Counted from the stretch's first letter, positions 37,193-45,608 are shown. The stretch: DNA of 64,000 bases from Candidatus Saccharimonadota bacterium (GCA_017432025.1 JAFRJX010000006.1:62001-126000), one strand, 5' to 3'. Program-made: numbers and translations. The notes: a model not told the origin generated them from the sequence alone.

Positions 37193-37762
37193 TTATTCCC
37201 CGAAAACTTGATGGACTTTTTCGACGTATTCGCGGCAGGCGTTGGTGTTTTTTAATTTTTCATCTGCGGTAAATATTTCGGCAAGGGAAGAATAATACCA
37301 GCCGTGCTCGCTTTTATCTTTAATCCTGAATTTTTCCCAAAGCTTTTTGCCTAAAACTTCATATTCTCTCGCGATGGCGCGGATATTCGATAGTTTATCG
37401 CCGATGGCGATTAGTTTTGATTCGTAACTAGCGGTTTTTAGGAATGTGATGGTTTCTTCTTTGCGAATTTTCCATGTGTCTTCGGCTGGCTGATCTTCGC
37501 GTTTATCCTCGCTTTCTGAGGCAACGAGATCGGCGATGTGGTCGTTAAACTCTTTACGAATTTCTTCTAGTGGCGTTCCAGTATCCTCTACAACATCATG
37601 CAAAGCGGCTGCAGCTAAAATATCGTCGTCATCAGTGATCGATGCGACGATAGCAACGGCTTCAAGTGGATGGACGATGTATGGGACACTGGTGCCTTTT
37701 CTAAAATCTCCCGAATGTTTTTCGGTGGCATAGACAATGGCTTTATCTAATAGTTTTCCCAT
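37193..37762 (-). CDS. Stand-alone HD-domain protein like RelA/SpoT hydrolase (small alarmone hydrolase type)
   Basis: 189 aa. The sequence follows the hydrolase half of SpoT and MESH1: ATEKHSGDFRKGTSVPYIVHPLEA, AAALHDVVEDTGTP (metal-binding HD), SESEDKREDQP and IAIGDKLSNIRAI. Those proteins remove the 3' pyrophosphate of (p)ppGpp, and MESH1 can also act on NADPH. No synthetase domain is present and none is seen elsewhere in the window. AGGAG precedes the ATG, and a TATAAT lies further upstream. Exact substrate is inference. It is followed on the other side by a minus-strand ADP-ribosylglycohydrolase gene. Confidence 0.85.
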   Translation of the reverse strand: MGKLLDKAIVYATEKHSGDFRKGTSVPYIVHPLEAVAIVASITDDDDILAAAALHDVVEDTGTPLEEIRKEFNDHIADLVASESEDKREDQPAEDTWKIRKEETITFLKTASYESKLIAIGDKLSNIRAIAREYEVLGKKLWEKFRIKDKSEHGWYYSSLAEIFTADEKLKNTNACREYVEKVHQVFGE

Positions 37763-37815
37763 ATTGACTCCTTTTTATCTTTACTTTTTTATTATACCAT
37801 TAAATATGGAAAAGG

Positions 37816-38907
37816 TCAAGCGTTATCAGGTTTAAAGAACTCGTCGTCTTCAAATCTTGTGCGTTTAATGACGCACTCGTCCATTTCGAGAAGCTGATCG
37901 GCGATTTTGACGAGTTCGTCTGACAGATAGACATCTTTTCGCCATTCTTTTGGAATTGCTTCGTAGCCATAGTAGGCGCCAGCGAGCTGGCCGTAACAGG
38001 CGGCGTTTGTATCGGTGTCGCCACCAAGGCGAATTACGGCCATCATGCCATCTTTAAAATTTTTGAAATTCTGAAGTCCCCAGAGTGCAATTGCAAAAGT
38101 GTCGACAATGTAACCGCCAAGATTGTGGAACTGATTCTCGTCACGCTTTAAAGGCCTTTCCGTTAAATCATTGATATTGGAAATCCAGAATTCGTCGTAT
38201 TCTTCACCTTTCATCCAGCGAGATGCATAGTTTATGATGTTTCGCTTTTCAAGGCCGTGTAAGGCTGAGTAAAGCGTCGTAGCGAACAATTCGGTTACGG
38301 TTATAGCTGCGATGCTATCATGGGTTTCTCGGCACGACAACTCGGCCATTTTGAGCGTTGGTGCAATATCTTTGCCATCGATAAACTCACTGTTTTCATC
38401 TTCCGGACTGATTACGAGTGAGCCACTTTCGTAGCCGTCTTTTAAAGTAGGATAATTCTTATTTGGAAAAGTATTCGCGATAATGATTGGCGCTAGTCGC
38501 ATAATTGGCGCGTTGCCGGCCGATTCGGTTTTCTCGGTGTTTTTTGGAATGGTCTTTGATTTCTCCCATTTGTCAAGAGCACGAAGAGTTTGATTACCGA
38601 CGTCGAGTGGCGCTTGTGGGTGTTTGCGATAGTCGGAGTAACACCATTCGTAGAAGCGTCTCATAATATCGTAGGAATCGTAGCCTTTGTTCGCGATTAG
38701 ACTATCGGCGATACAGAGTGCCATTGAGGTATCGTCGGTCCAGACGCCCTCTGGCAAACGTGAGTTCTTATGGAAGTGTTCGATTTTTTCGCCTTGCTGT
38801 TTAATATAGAAGTCTGAAGGTGTTGGTAGAAATTCTACTGGAGCACCCAAAGCGTCGCCGACGGCGAGTCCGACTAACATCCCACGCGCTTTATCCTGGT
38901 ATTTCAT
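37816..38907 (-). CDS. ADP-ribosylglycohydrolase family protein
   Basis: 363 aa. It matches DraG/ARH enzymes, which remove ADP-ribose from proteins or small molecules using Mg ions: GLAVGDALGAPVEF at 13-26, WTDDTSMALCIADSL at 56-70, NAPIMRLAPI, and LGGDTDTNAACYGQLAGAYYG near 300 with the second metal-binding Asp pair. Its ATG overlaps the stop of the upstream gene (TAATG), so the two are translationally coupled. Target unknown. The proximity of an alarmone-hydrolase-like and a nucleotidyltransferase gene suggests a role in nucleotide or ADP-ribose signalling. Confidence 0.92.
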   Translation of the reverse strand: MKYQDKARGMLVGLAVGDALGAPVEFLPTPSDFYIKQQGEKIEHFHKNSRLPEGVWTDDTSMALCIADSLIANKGYDSYDIMRRFYEWCYSDYRKHPQAPLDVGNQTLRALDKWEKSKTIPKNTEKTESAGNAPIMRLAPIIIANTFPNKNYPTLKDGYESGSLVISPEDENSEFIDGKDIAPTLKMAELSCRETHDSIAAITVTELFATTLYSALHGLEKRNIINYASRWMKGEEYDEFWISNINDLTERPLKRDENQFHNLGGYIVDTFAIALWGLQNFKNFKDGMMAVIRLGGDTDTNAACYGQLAGAYYGYEAIPKEWRKDVYLSDELVKIADQLLEMDECVIKRTRFEDDEFFKPDNA

Positions 38908-39734
38908 TATTTCGCCTTTTTAGTAGTTTTCTTCTTGGCGGCCGGTTTTTTGGCGGTAGTTTTAGTGGTGGTTTTCTTGGTTGAAGTTTTCTTTGTGGCA
39001 GTCTTTTTAGTTGCAGTTTTCTTGGTGGTTTTTGGCTTGGCCTCGACCTTTACGGTCTTTTTCTTGGTAGTTTTAGCGACCGCTTTTTTAGCTGGGGCTT
39101 TTACAACTTCTTCTTCGAGCTCTCTTGCCTCCGGTTTTAATTCTTTCAAGGCCTCGGTGAGTTCTTTTTCTGGAGTTTTCTTTGGTTTCTTTTCGTAGAA
39201 TTTGGTGTTATCAACTACGAGACGGCGCTTGCTGTATTCTCGAATAGCTTTCTTGATTTGCTTCTTATATTCGATACGAGTGGAAATCAAAATTTTAGTT
39301 GGATCCTTTGGGATAAAACAGATGGTGTAGTGATTGAAGATAACCGATTTAGTGTCTTTCCAGAGCAAGCGATATTTGCCACTGGAGTTTTGAACTTCGA
39401 TGAAATATTTTGCGATTTGAAGGCTACGCTTGCCTTTGATGTTGTGATATTTATTAATACTGTGGCGGACATAGAAGAAATAAATAGTGCTGATGATAAG
39501 GACGATTGAGAAAAAGATGATTGGATAGACGTTAATGATGTGGTGATTAATCGCAAATGAAATTGCGAAGATTAGAATCATGACAATCGAAACGATTGCG
39601 TAGACCAGAGGTCTAGTGGTCGCGAAGTGCACGCGTGACTTTGGCTCTTCGTGGAGGAAGTCGTAGTTGAGTAGTATCCAGTAAAACTCGTTGTAGTATT
39701 TTTTGTCTGCCGAATCAGTAATATTAATCTTCAT
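38907..39734 (-). CDS. YcxB-like membrane protein with histone-H1-like Lys/Thr/Ala tail
   Basis: 275 aa. Two membrane helices (about 43-65 and 70-93) are followed by a small beta domain of YcxB type (KYFIEVQNSSGKYRLLWKDTKSVIFNHYTICFIP). After an acidic helical linker (EKELTEALKELKPEARELEEE) the last 65 residues consist almost only of Lys, Thr and Ala (KKTATKKTATKKTSTKKTTTK), as in eukaryotic/bacterial H1-like tails that bind DNA. A membrane-fixed DNA- or RNA-binding tail is my inference. The ATG at 39734 is preceded by TTGGAG; the in-frame TTG 4 codons upstream is that site itself. First gene of a pair with the ADP-ribosylglycohydrolase. Confidence 0.78.
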   Translation of the reverse strand: MKINITDSADKKYYNEFYWILLNYDFLHEEPKSRVHFATTRPLVYAIVSIVMILIFAISFAINHHIINVYPIIFFSIVLIISTIYFFYVRHSINKYHNIKGKRSLQIAKYFIEVQNSSGKYRLLWKDTKSVIFNHYTICFIPKDPTKILISTRIEYKKQIKKAIREYSKRRLVVDNTKFYEKKPKKTPEKELTEALKELKPEARELEEEVVKAPAKKAVAKTTKKKTVKVEAKPKTTKKTATKKTATKKTSTKKTTTKTTAKKPAAKKKTTKKAK

Positions 39735-39864
39735 ATTAAACTCCAATCACTCTGTTCTACTCTTATAGTATCATAAATTCGCCATCTCTGTTATCTTGAA
39801 ATTGTTCTAAATATATTATATAATATATAGATAGTACATTAAAAATGCGAAAGGGGGGATAAAA

Positions 39865-41037
39865 ATGTTGCATATTAGAAAGCCGATTATAGAATCTCAG
39901 TTCGAGTTTGCTATGAAGCATGGTTTGATCCGGGCTAGGCACGCTTTGATGTTGGAACAATTCTTTGAAAAGTATGCCGGTGTCAAATTTGCATATGTAC
40001 CGGAGCTAGTATACTTAGCTTTAGCGCAGCTTCTTGATCACGAAGATTCGAAGCGGATTATTTTATACATCCCGTTTGAAATCTTAAAAGATGCACCGCT
40101 TTGGTTTCGAGAAGTCTATCTTGACACTTGGTACAGTATGCTTGGCACGATGGATGTGAGGGAGAACTTTCACGAAGGTGACATGATGGAGCCGGATGCC
40201 CGACCAAATGGGGAATTACCACGAGTCGTAAAGTGCGCCCATCTTACACCTTGGCTACTTGATTATGGCTACCTCACGACTAGCGAAGTTCACGATTTAA
40301 TCTCGCAGAATATTCACCACGAAATATTAGTTCGTAGTTTCAAAGAAACTTGGGGAATTATTTCCGAACGAAATATCTTAAAGCCAGAGCAGCTGGATGA
40401 GCTGGTTGCACTTACAAAAGATATTCCGGATTTTACGCGTCTAGAGCCACTCTATATTTCGCCAAATCGAGCCAAATGGCTGGAAGAAAAAGATAAACCG
40501 CTAGGTGATTTAGTGACACCAAACGCCTGTTTAGCTGGTCCATTTTATCCGAATTTAGATGCAATTATGGACCGATTGACGGCTTATCAAGAAGAAATGG
40601 ATCCGTTTGATATTGCACTCGTTGGCGGTTCTTTCTTAAGAGGCTATGGCACAACCGATTCGGACCTTGATATCGTGCGTTATAGTGATTTTAAGAAAGA
40701 TAATAAGTTCTATATCGGTGATCCAAACCAAGCGCATCTATTCTTTAATTCCGCGTGGCTTCCTGGCGAAAGAGTCTTCAATATTGAAGATTATGTTGTC
40801 TCGGCGGCCTGGCGGTATCGAAAGAATGGGAAACGGAGATTGACGCTCGAAAGAATTGAATCGAATCTGATTCAGTATCGCTTGCTTCACAAAGGTTATA
40901 GTAGATTTACCGGTAAAACTAGTTTTAATACTAGTTCACATCCGGAATTCGACGGAGATTCGCCCTTTTATGATGACGACTTCCGTAAGATTGCAACAGT
41001 TTTATTCTATAAATATGTCTGGTTACCGCAGGCATGA
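39865..41037 (+). CDS. Nucleotidyltransferase-fold protein with large helical N-terminal domain
   Basis: 390 aa. The C-terminal third has a DNA-polymerase-beta-type nucleotidyltransferase motif, FDIALVGGSFLRGYGTTDSDLDIVR, with the GGS and paired acidic residues (DSDLD) that bind metal. The first 230 residues are helical and unrecognised (FAMKHGLIRARHALMLEQ, DAPLWFREVYLDTWYSM). Such domains transfer nucleotides to antibiotics, proteins or RNA, so the target could be any of these. It has AAAGGGGGG before the ATG and shares a terminator at 41041-41066 with the convergent operon. Confidence 0.75.
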   Translation: MLHIRKPIIESQFEFAMKHGLIRARHALMLEQFFEKYAGVKFAYVPELVYLALAQLLDHEDSKRIILYIPFEILKDAPLWFREVYLDTWYSMLGTMDVRENFHEGDMMEPDARPNGELPRVVKCAHLTPWLLDYGYLTTSEVHDLISQNIHHEILVRSFKETWGIISERNILKPEQLDELVALTKDIPDFTRLEPLYISPNRAKWLEEKDKPLGDLVTPNACLAGPFYPNLDAIMDRLTAYQEEMDPFDIALVGGSFLRGYGTTDSDLDIVRYSDFKKDNKFYIGDPNQAHLFFNSAWLPGERVFNIEDYVVSAAWRYRKNGKRRLTLERIESNLIQYRLLHKGYSRFTGKTSFNTSSHPEFDGDSPFYDDDFRKIATVLFYKYVWLPQA

Positions 41038-41040
41038 AAA

Positions 41041-41066
41041 AGGCCCCTAACTCGGGGCCTCTTTTT
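41041..41066. terminator. Bidirectional terminator
   Basis: Stem AGGCCCC (41041-41047) with GGGGCCT (41054-41060), T-run to the right and A-run (41037-41040) to the left. It can end both the 39865 gene and the minus-strand operon ending at 41077. Confidence 0.85.
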
Positions 41067-41076
41067 AATGTGCGAT

Positions 41077-42252
41077 TTACAGAATGTTTTTTCCGGTCAG
41101 ACCTTTAACGCCACCGCGTTCAGGTTTTGCTACGCCCAGTTCACTCCAGTTGATTTGCGAACCGAGCTGCCAGAGCGCGACAAAGTAATCTACTTCCGCA
41201 TCGGAAGTGATGGTGTCGTGCTTCACAAAACCAAGGACATATTTGACCAGATTCTGTTCGAGCCGGACATAATTACTGGAGACGCTGGCGCCGATTTTCT
41301 TCAGCATCAGCTCGCGATTCTTCACGCCAACCATTGACGGCAAACGGGGATCTTCGAGAGTATTTCTGATGTTGTTGGCTTCATAGGCCATAGCAGCGAC
41401 AATCTGAACGCCGGTGCCACGAAATACACGGTTAATCGAGTTAACCAAGGTATCGGCCGCATCATGAAGCAGCGAAGTATCCGGTGGCGGAAGCATTCCG
41501 ACAGCCGAGGAACCGTTCAAAGCACCAACAATTGATGCCGACAGCATGCTCGGGTCGAGCAGATTGCTTCTTCTGGTTTCATACCAGGCATCGAGTGCCT
41601 GATAGCTTTCGGCGATGGCTGGCCAGAGAGTGGTGCGAATACGCCCCAGAAATTCATTCCGACGACCTTCGGTAATGAAGGAGCCGTCGAGGCCATCAAT
41701 GGCTGCAAAGATGTCGCCATAGGCCCGGCGGGTCAGAGATTTACGGAGCGCGTAGAAGGTCGGATCAACTTGTTCTTCGGTCTCGTCCGCATATTTTTCC
41801 ATGGCTTTCGCGAGAGCTTCCGGTACATTGTAGAGTCCGGCACGATCTGCCAAAGCAGCTCTAATTGCTGCAATGTAAGACGAGTCGTCCACTTTCAGGA
41901 TTCCACCAGTTTTCAAGGCAGTGAGCCAAGATTCATCGGTAGGAACGGAAGGAAGCAGCATTTCAAGCGCCGGCGGAATGGCCGCTGCTTTTGTGGTTGC
42001 TTCGGACATAACGGTTGCTTTCTGTTCTTTTTTAAGATCAGAGACGAGCCGGCGGGCTTTGGCCAGTTTCAAGCCGACGCCCGTCAGGTCTTCAACCTCC
42101 AGTACGTAGAGATCTTCGAGAGTCTCGACACCGAGTTTTTCCTCGATGTTTTTGATGATTTCCGCAGTGATGCCATACTCTTTCAGTTTGGCGACCACAG
42201 GATTTTCCTTCACTTCTTCGACCTTTTCGATCGTTTTCTTAGTTTCACTCAT
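41077..42252 (-). CDS. Helix-hairpin-helix/SAM-like N-terminal domain protein, unknown
   Basis: 391 aa. Residues about 20-78 resemble a helix-hairpin-helix or SAM-type domain (YGITAEIIKNIEEKLGVETL, DLTGVGLKLAKARRLVSDLK), found in nucleic-acid-binding or protein-binding proteins. The remainder is helical (AAIRAALADRAGLYNVPEALAK, YQALDAWYETRRSNLLDPSM, NSINRVFRGTGVQIVAAMAY) and not recognised. The ATG at 42252 has GGAGG; upstream in-frame codons lie in the previous gene. It is the last gene of the four-gene operon, 14 bp after the PurA-like gene. Confidence 0.72.
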   Translation of the reverse strand: MSETKKTIEKVEEVKENPVVAKLKEYGITAEIIKNIEEKLGVETLEDLYVLEVEDLTGVGLKLAKARRLVSDLKKEQKATVMSEATTKAAAIPPALEMLLPSVPTDESWLTALKTGGILKVDDSSYIAAIRAALADRAGLYNVPEALAKAMEKYADETEEQVDPTFYALRKSLTRRAYGDIFAAIDGLDGSFITEGRRNEFLGRIRTTLWPAIAESYQALDAWYETRRSNLLDPSMLSASIVGALNGSSAVGMLPPPDTSLLHDAADTLVNSINRVFRGTGVQIVAAMAYEANNIRNTLEDPRLPSMVGVKNRELMLKKIGASVSSNYVRLEQNLVKYVLGFVKHDTITSDAEVDYFVALWQLGSQINWSELGVAKPERGGVKGLTGKNIL

Positions 42253-42266
42253 GATAGTCCTCCATA

Positions 42267-43580
42267 TCATTTTTCAAAATAAATTTTTTCTACTTCCGTA
42301 GGTCCAATTGATAAGCATTCAAGTTCCAGTCCACATTCCTTTTTTATGATGCCGCCTACCCTTAAAAAGAGTTCTTGGCTCGAAATGTTTTCCGGAATTT
42401 GTTCGCTTTCTATGATAGGTATTGCGTTTTTTAGGAAATCCGTGTAGCTTTCGTTATCTTTTGGGCTATTTTGGTAGCCCGTCGAATACTTAAAGCCTTG
42501 TTTCTTTCTTACTATCTCATCAAACCAAGTTAAATAGATTCCACGAAACTTAGTTTCTCTGCAAGATTCTAGAGCGTATCTCATTAGAGAAAAATCTAAA
42601 GGACCGGCCCTAACTTTACCTTGCCAGCGATTATTTGATTTGTGACTGTCAGGTAACATCGTTCGGGTGAAGTTTTCGTCAAAAGTCGGCATTGGGCCGG
42701 CACCATGACGAATTTCATAGGCGCGATGAACTGCTAGATGACTAATTTCGCCGTCAAAACCGGCATTTCTAATCATTTGCTCGCTAAATATCGGGAGCGT
42801 CCTAATGGCGCTGACATGGGGTTTTAAACCAGTTTCAGCGTCGGTTAATACTCCGTGTGAACATTCAACGATAGCGGTTCCGTCTGGTTTTAATACTTCC
42901 TTTAAAGTCGTGAGACGAAGTTTTCTTCCAATATTAAAGAATAAATCCACAATATACGGTAGAAAATCCGGGTCATCCAGGAGTGCTAAGTTATCTTCCA
43001 AACAATTGACGTCGTCTTTTAAAACATCTTCTGGTTTTAAGTTCCGATATAATTGTCGGTAGTATTCCAGCTCTCTTTTTAACTTTTTTAAGATTATCTC
43101 TTTTGAGGATAGCTCAGATGCTTCGATGACGTATTCTTCACCTAAGTTTTGATACATCCGATAGGCTTGCCCAACGCCAGTACCAACTGTCCCGCGAGGA
43201 TTATCTCTTCGCTTGATTTCTTCAAGTTCGGAGGCAATCCGGTGGTATGGCGTGGCACAAAGGCAATTTGGATTAGCCTGAAGCATAAGAAAGGGATTTG
43301 CGATATCATGCTGTTTTAGGGCTTCGGCTTCATTTTCTAGAGAAACCGGCGAAATGATTATCTGTTCTGATAAAAACGTCGGTACTCCTTCAAAGGTTCC
43401 GCAGCCCCATTCAGAAAAGTTAAAACTATCTCCGTTTGAGGTGCGAACGCCATGAGAGCCCTGTGCGCCACCGCGTTTAATGATAACGCTAGCGTCTTTT
43501 TCGTAGGACAATGTGTGCACAATGTTACCTTTACCTCCGTCGCCAGGACCGAGGTCAGTAACAATGATGACTTCGTGCAT
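42267..43580 (-). CDS. Adenylosuccinate synthetase-like protein (divergent PurA homologue)
   Basis: 437 aa. PurA joins IMP and aspartate with GTP to form adenylosuccinate. Homology is seen in VIIVTDLGPGDGGKGNIVH (GTP-loop, Asp14 and Lys17), RGGAQGSHGV (His43, catalytic His region), GTVGTGVGQAYRM, SHGVLTDAETGLKPHVSAIRT and RAGPLDFSLMRYALE. Many positions differ from true PurA: GDGGKG instead of GDEGKG, GGAQGSHGV instead of GGHNAGHT, and SHG instead of EGAQG. This looks like a paralogue recruited to another ligase reaction or signalling job rather than housekeeping purine synthesis. No other purine gene is nearby; the neighbours are vWA, kinase-fold and HhH-type proteins. Confidence 0.75.
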   Translation of the reverse strand: MHEVIIVTDLGPGDGGKGNIVHTLSYEKDASVIIKRGGAQGSHGVRTSNGDSFNFSEWGCGTFEGVPTFLSEQIIISPVSLENEAEALKQHDIANPFLMLQANPNCLCATPYHRIASELEEIKRRDNPRGTVGTGVGQAYRMYQNLGEEYVIEASELSSKEIILKKLKRELEYYRQLYRNLKPEDVLKDDVNCLEDNLALLDDPDFLPYIVDLFFNIGRKLRLTTLKEVLKPDGTAIVECSHGVLTDAETGLKPHVSAIRTLPIFSEQMIRNAGFDGEISHLAVHRAYEIRHGAGPMPTFDENFTRTMLPDSHKSNNRWQGKVRAGPLDFSLMRYALESCRETKFRGIYLTWFDEIVRKKQGFKYSTGYQNSPKDNESYTDFLKNAIPIIESEQIPENISSQELFLRVGGIIKKECGLELECLSIGPTEVEKIYFEK

Positions 43581-43622
43581 TTCGCACCTCTTTTCTGTAA
43601 ACTAAATTGTTAAAGATTTTGA

Positions 43623-44702
43623 TCACAGGTATTCGATTTCGGTTGAGGGCTTTTCTTCGTCCTCAACTTTTTCATCCGGTTGAATCGGCCACAAGTCTTC
43701 TTTTGTTCGGAAGATGTCGCCGATTTTCGGGATTGGGAAGGGAAGTGCTTGACGGAGTTTGGCCTGGGCGCCAATTTCGATATTGTTCAAATCGTAAATC
43801 GTTGACGAGCCGCAGTGGCAAGCTACAGTATTTCCGATATCAGTAATATCGATAGTGCCTTCAGTTAAACCGATGATGGCCGAAATTACTTCCGGAAGCT
43901 GTCCGGTAGTGCTAATTCCAACCACGGATTTTTTGCCGCAGACTTCGCGCCAGTATTCATAGGTGCTTGAGTGGTTATCGACCACCAGAATAAACTGATG
44001 TGTCTTCGCCTTCAGGTCTTTTACGACCTTCTTAAAACTTGGGATTTCGCGCATGTTTTTCAGTTCATTTTCAAAAACACTGTTGCCGAAAATCCGCTGA
44101 ATATCTTGGCGCCTTATGGAACCGTGACAGGTCGCGTCGGTAACGATAAAGTGATAACCTTTAAGGCCGATACGGTTGGTGTAAGCATTCGTTAGGTAGG
44201 CTCTCGCAAACATTGCATATTGCGGATCTTCCGGAGAATCTCCACCGGCGCGCTGCGGGGCCATTTCTTTGAGGTAGCGTACGATTTTCTCGGCTTCCAT
44301 CTCGAACTGCGGGCGGCAGAGGACAAAATCGTCCACTACGTCGCCGAAAATGCCGAGACAGAGTTGCGGGTCATACCCAGGCAGGACTTTGGCGATGGCT
44401 TCATAGAGTTTCGGGAGAATTTTCATCTCCGTATCTACTTCACCACCCATCGAGCCAGTTGTATCACAACTAACTTCGATGTCCATCGGGCATCCCATGG
44501 TGGTAATCCACATCTTACGGTGCGGATTCAAACGAATCTTGGAATAGCGCATTGGGTTAATGCCGGGGTCAACGATTTCGTTGAGCTTTCCGGTCGCACG
44601 GGCCTGCCTTTCAGCAGTTCTCGTGACGTCCTTATCGCTCGTGATGCCGTAAGAACGGCGGGCACTGACATAGCTGTCGACGGAAAAAGGTTTGTCTCCC
44701 AT
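43623..44702 (-). CDS. von Willebrand factor A domain protein
   Basis: 359 aa. The vWA fold is marked by DIEVSCDTTGSMGGEVDTEMK with a MIDAS motif (Asp80, Thr82, Ser84), ILPKLYEAIAKVLPGY, LGIFGDVVDD, and YHFIVTDATCHG in place of the usual second acidic loop. The segment QRAGGDSPEDPQYAMFARA lies near the MIDAS Thr/Asp loop. vWA proteins use a bound metal for protein contacts, and in TerY-type stress systems they pair with kinases. An N-terminal extension of about 70 residues and a C-terminal Glu-rich tail (EKVEDEEKPSTEIEYL) flank it. It starts 1 base after the kinase-fold gene, with GGAGG inside that gene's end. Confidence 0.8.
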   Translation of the reverse strand: MGDKPFSVDSYVSARRSYGITSDKDVTRTAERQARATGKLNEIVDPGINPMRYSKIRLNPHRKMWITTMGCPMDIEVSCDTTGSMGGEVDTEMKILPKLYEAIAKVLPGYDPQLCLGIFGDVVDDFVLCRPQFEMEAEKIVRYLKEMAPQRAGGDSPEDPQYAMFARAYLTNAYTNRIGLKGYHFIVTDATCHGSIRRQDIQRIFGNSVFENELKNMREIPSFKKVVKDLKAKTHQFILVVDNHSSTYEYWREVCGKKSVVGISTTGQLPEVISAIIGLTEGTIDITDIGNTVACHCGSSTIYDLNNIEIGAQAKLRQALPFPIPKIGDIFRTKEDLWPIQPDEKVEDEEKPSTEIEYL

Positions 44703-44703
44703 T

Positions 44704-45540
44704 TTAGTCCTCCTTCAAATTTTTCCAAATGAGTGTGCCTTTATCTCGATAGGTAAATGTGTGATATTTTCTACCCCACAGCTCTTCGATTACGGCATAC
44801 ATCATTTTGTGTGCAGCTTCAAAAGTCATACTGCCATCTCTGGCTAGATTTTCGAGAAGTTCTCGGTAGGCTTTGTCTTTCTCTTCTATTACCGCCCATT
44901 CTAAAAACGTCTTTGCAATTTCTTTGACATAGTCATTTGCAACTACATCAACGTTCTTTTCGGGAAAGTTATAGAAGATGACACGGTGTTTTTCCGGTTC
45001 GATTAGATAATCGCCAATGGAAAATACTGGGTATTCGACGGTGGATTGGTCGTTTGCGACTGCAATTAGCTCGAAAAAGCCGTACAGTTTAAAGATTCGA
45101 CCAAGGATCCAGGCGCTAGTTTTAGCGTCTACTTCGATTTTTGCCATCAACTTTGATAGCGGGATTAGTTTGTCGAAGTCAACATCGGGAAGCGAGTAGA
45201 CATTAATTCTGCGGCCACCTTGCGATTGTTCAATGAATGACGCTTCGAGCTTAGCAAATAACCAATCATAGTGGCTATCATTTTCTTTGGTCGGATTCTG
45301 AAAACGTCGAATTTCTGCTTCAACGGTTTTCATTGTGTTAAACTTTCCAGCCTCGAATGCTAAGACATCGCCGTCTTCAAAAGTCTTGGCTACTTTCAAT
45401 ACAACTGACGAGCCGTCGGCTTTTTCGCCTAGGTAAACGCGGTATTTGTCTGACTCTCCAATCCTGTTTTTGACTTCGAAATCTCTAACCTTCGTTGTTC
45501 TCACTCCCTCCTGAATCAAAATGTAAAAAAATCTATACAC
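44704..45540 (-). CDS. Protein-kinase-fold protein, probably a pseudokinase
   Basis: 278 aa. The N-lobe reads like a kinase: FEVKNRIGESDKYRVYLGEK (glycine-loop region), VVLKVAK with Lys49 in the place of the ATP-binding Lys, and a helix with EAEIRRFQ. The C-lobe has GRIFKLYGFFELIAVAND and YPVFSIGDYLIEPEKHRVIFYNFPE, where one expects HRD and DFG, but neither is intact. This argues for a pseudokinase or very divergent kinase. The start is uncertain: GTG at 45540 and GTG at 45504 both have ribosome-binding sites unusually close. It is the first gene of the operon with its own strong promoter. Confidence 0.65.
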   Translation of the reverse strand: MYRFFYILIQEGVRTTKVRDFEVKNRIGESDKYRVYLGEKADGSSVVLKVAKTFEDGDVLAFEAGKFNTMKTVEAEIRRFQNPTKENDSHYDWLFAKLEASFIEQSQGGRRINVYSLPDVDFDKLIPLSKLMAKIEVDAKTSAWILGRIFKLYGFFELIAVANDQSTVEYPVFSIGDYLIEPEKHRVIFYNFPEKNVDVVANDYVKEIAKTFLEWAVIEEKDKAYRELLENLARDGSMTFEAAHKMMYAVIEELWGRKYHTFTYRDKGTLIWKNLKED

Positions 45541-45561
45541 TTCTCCAGTGCATCGTTTATT

Positions 45562-45590
45562 ATTTTAGCATAATTGCTTAATTCTGTCAA
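45562..45590 (-). promoter_or_regulatory. Strong promoter of the kinase-fold/vWA/PurA-like/HhH operon
   Basis: Minus-strand TTGACA (45585-45590), 17-bp spacer, TAAAAT (45562-45567) with TGC before it. The best minus-strand promoter I see in the window. Confidence 0.8.
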
Positions 45591-45608
45591 TTTATTACAC
45601 CGGTTAAA

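Noticed and set aside
38940-39100. Simple-sequence repeat or assembly artefact in the Lys/Thr/Ala-coding stretch
   Set aside because: The codons vary while the amino acid pattern is kept, so it looks like a selected protein tail rather than slippage.
42267-43580. PurZ-type enzyme for diaminopurine DNA
   Set aside because: As far as I recall, PurZ lacks the catalytic Asp of PurA, while Asp14 is kept here; no companion dATP-hydrolase or phage-like genes are adjacent. A tree would be needed to settle it.
44220-44732. Open frame antisense to the vWA gene, and a similar one at 41770-42282
   Set aside because: Both are opposite to well-supported genes, have no ribosome-binding site or promoter and look like low-complexity shadows of codon bias.
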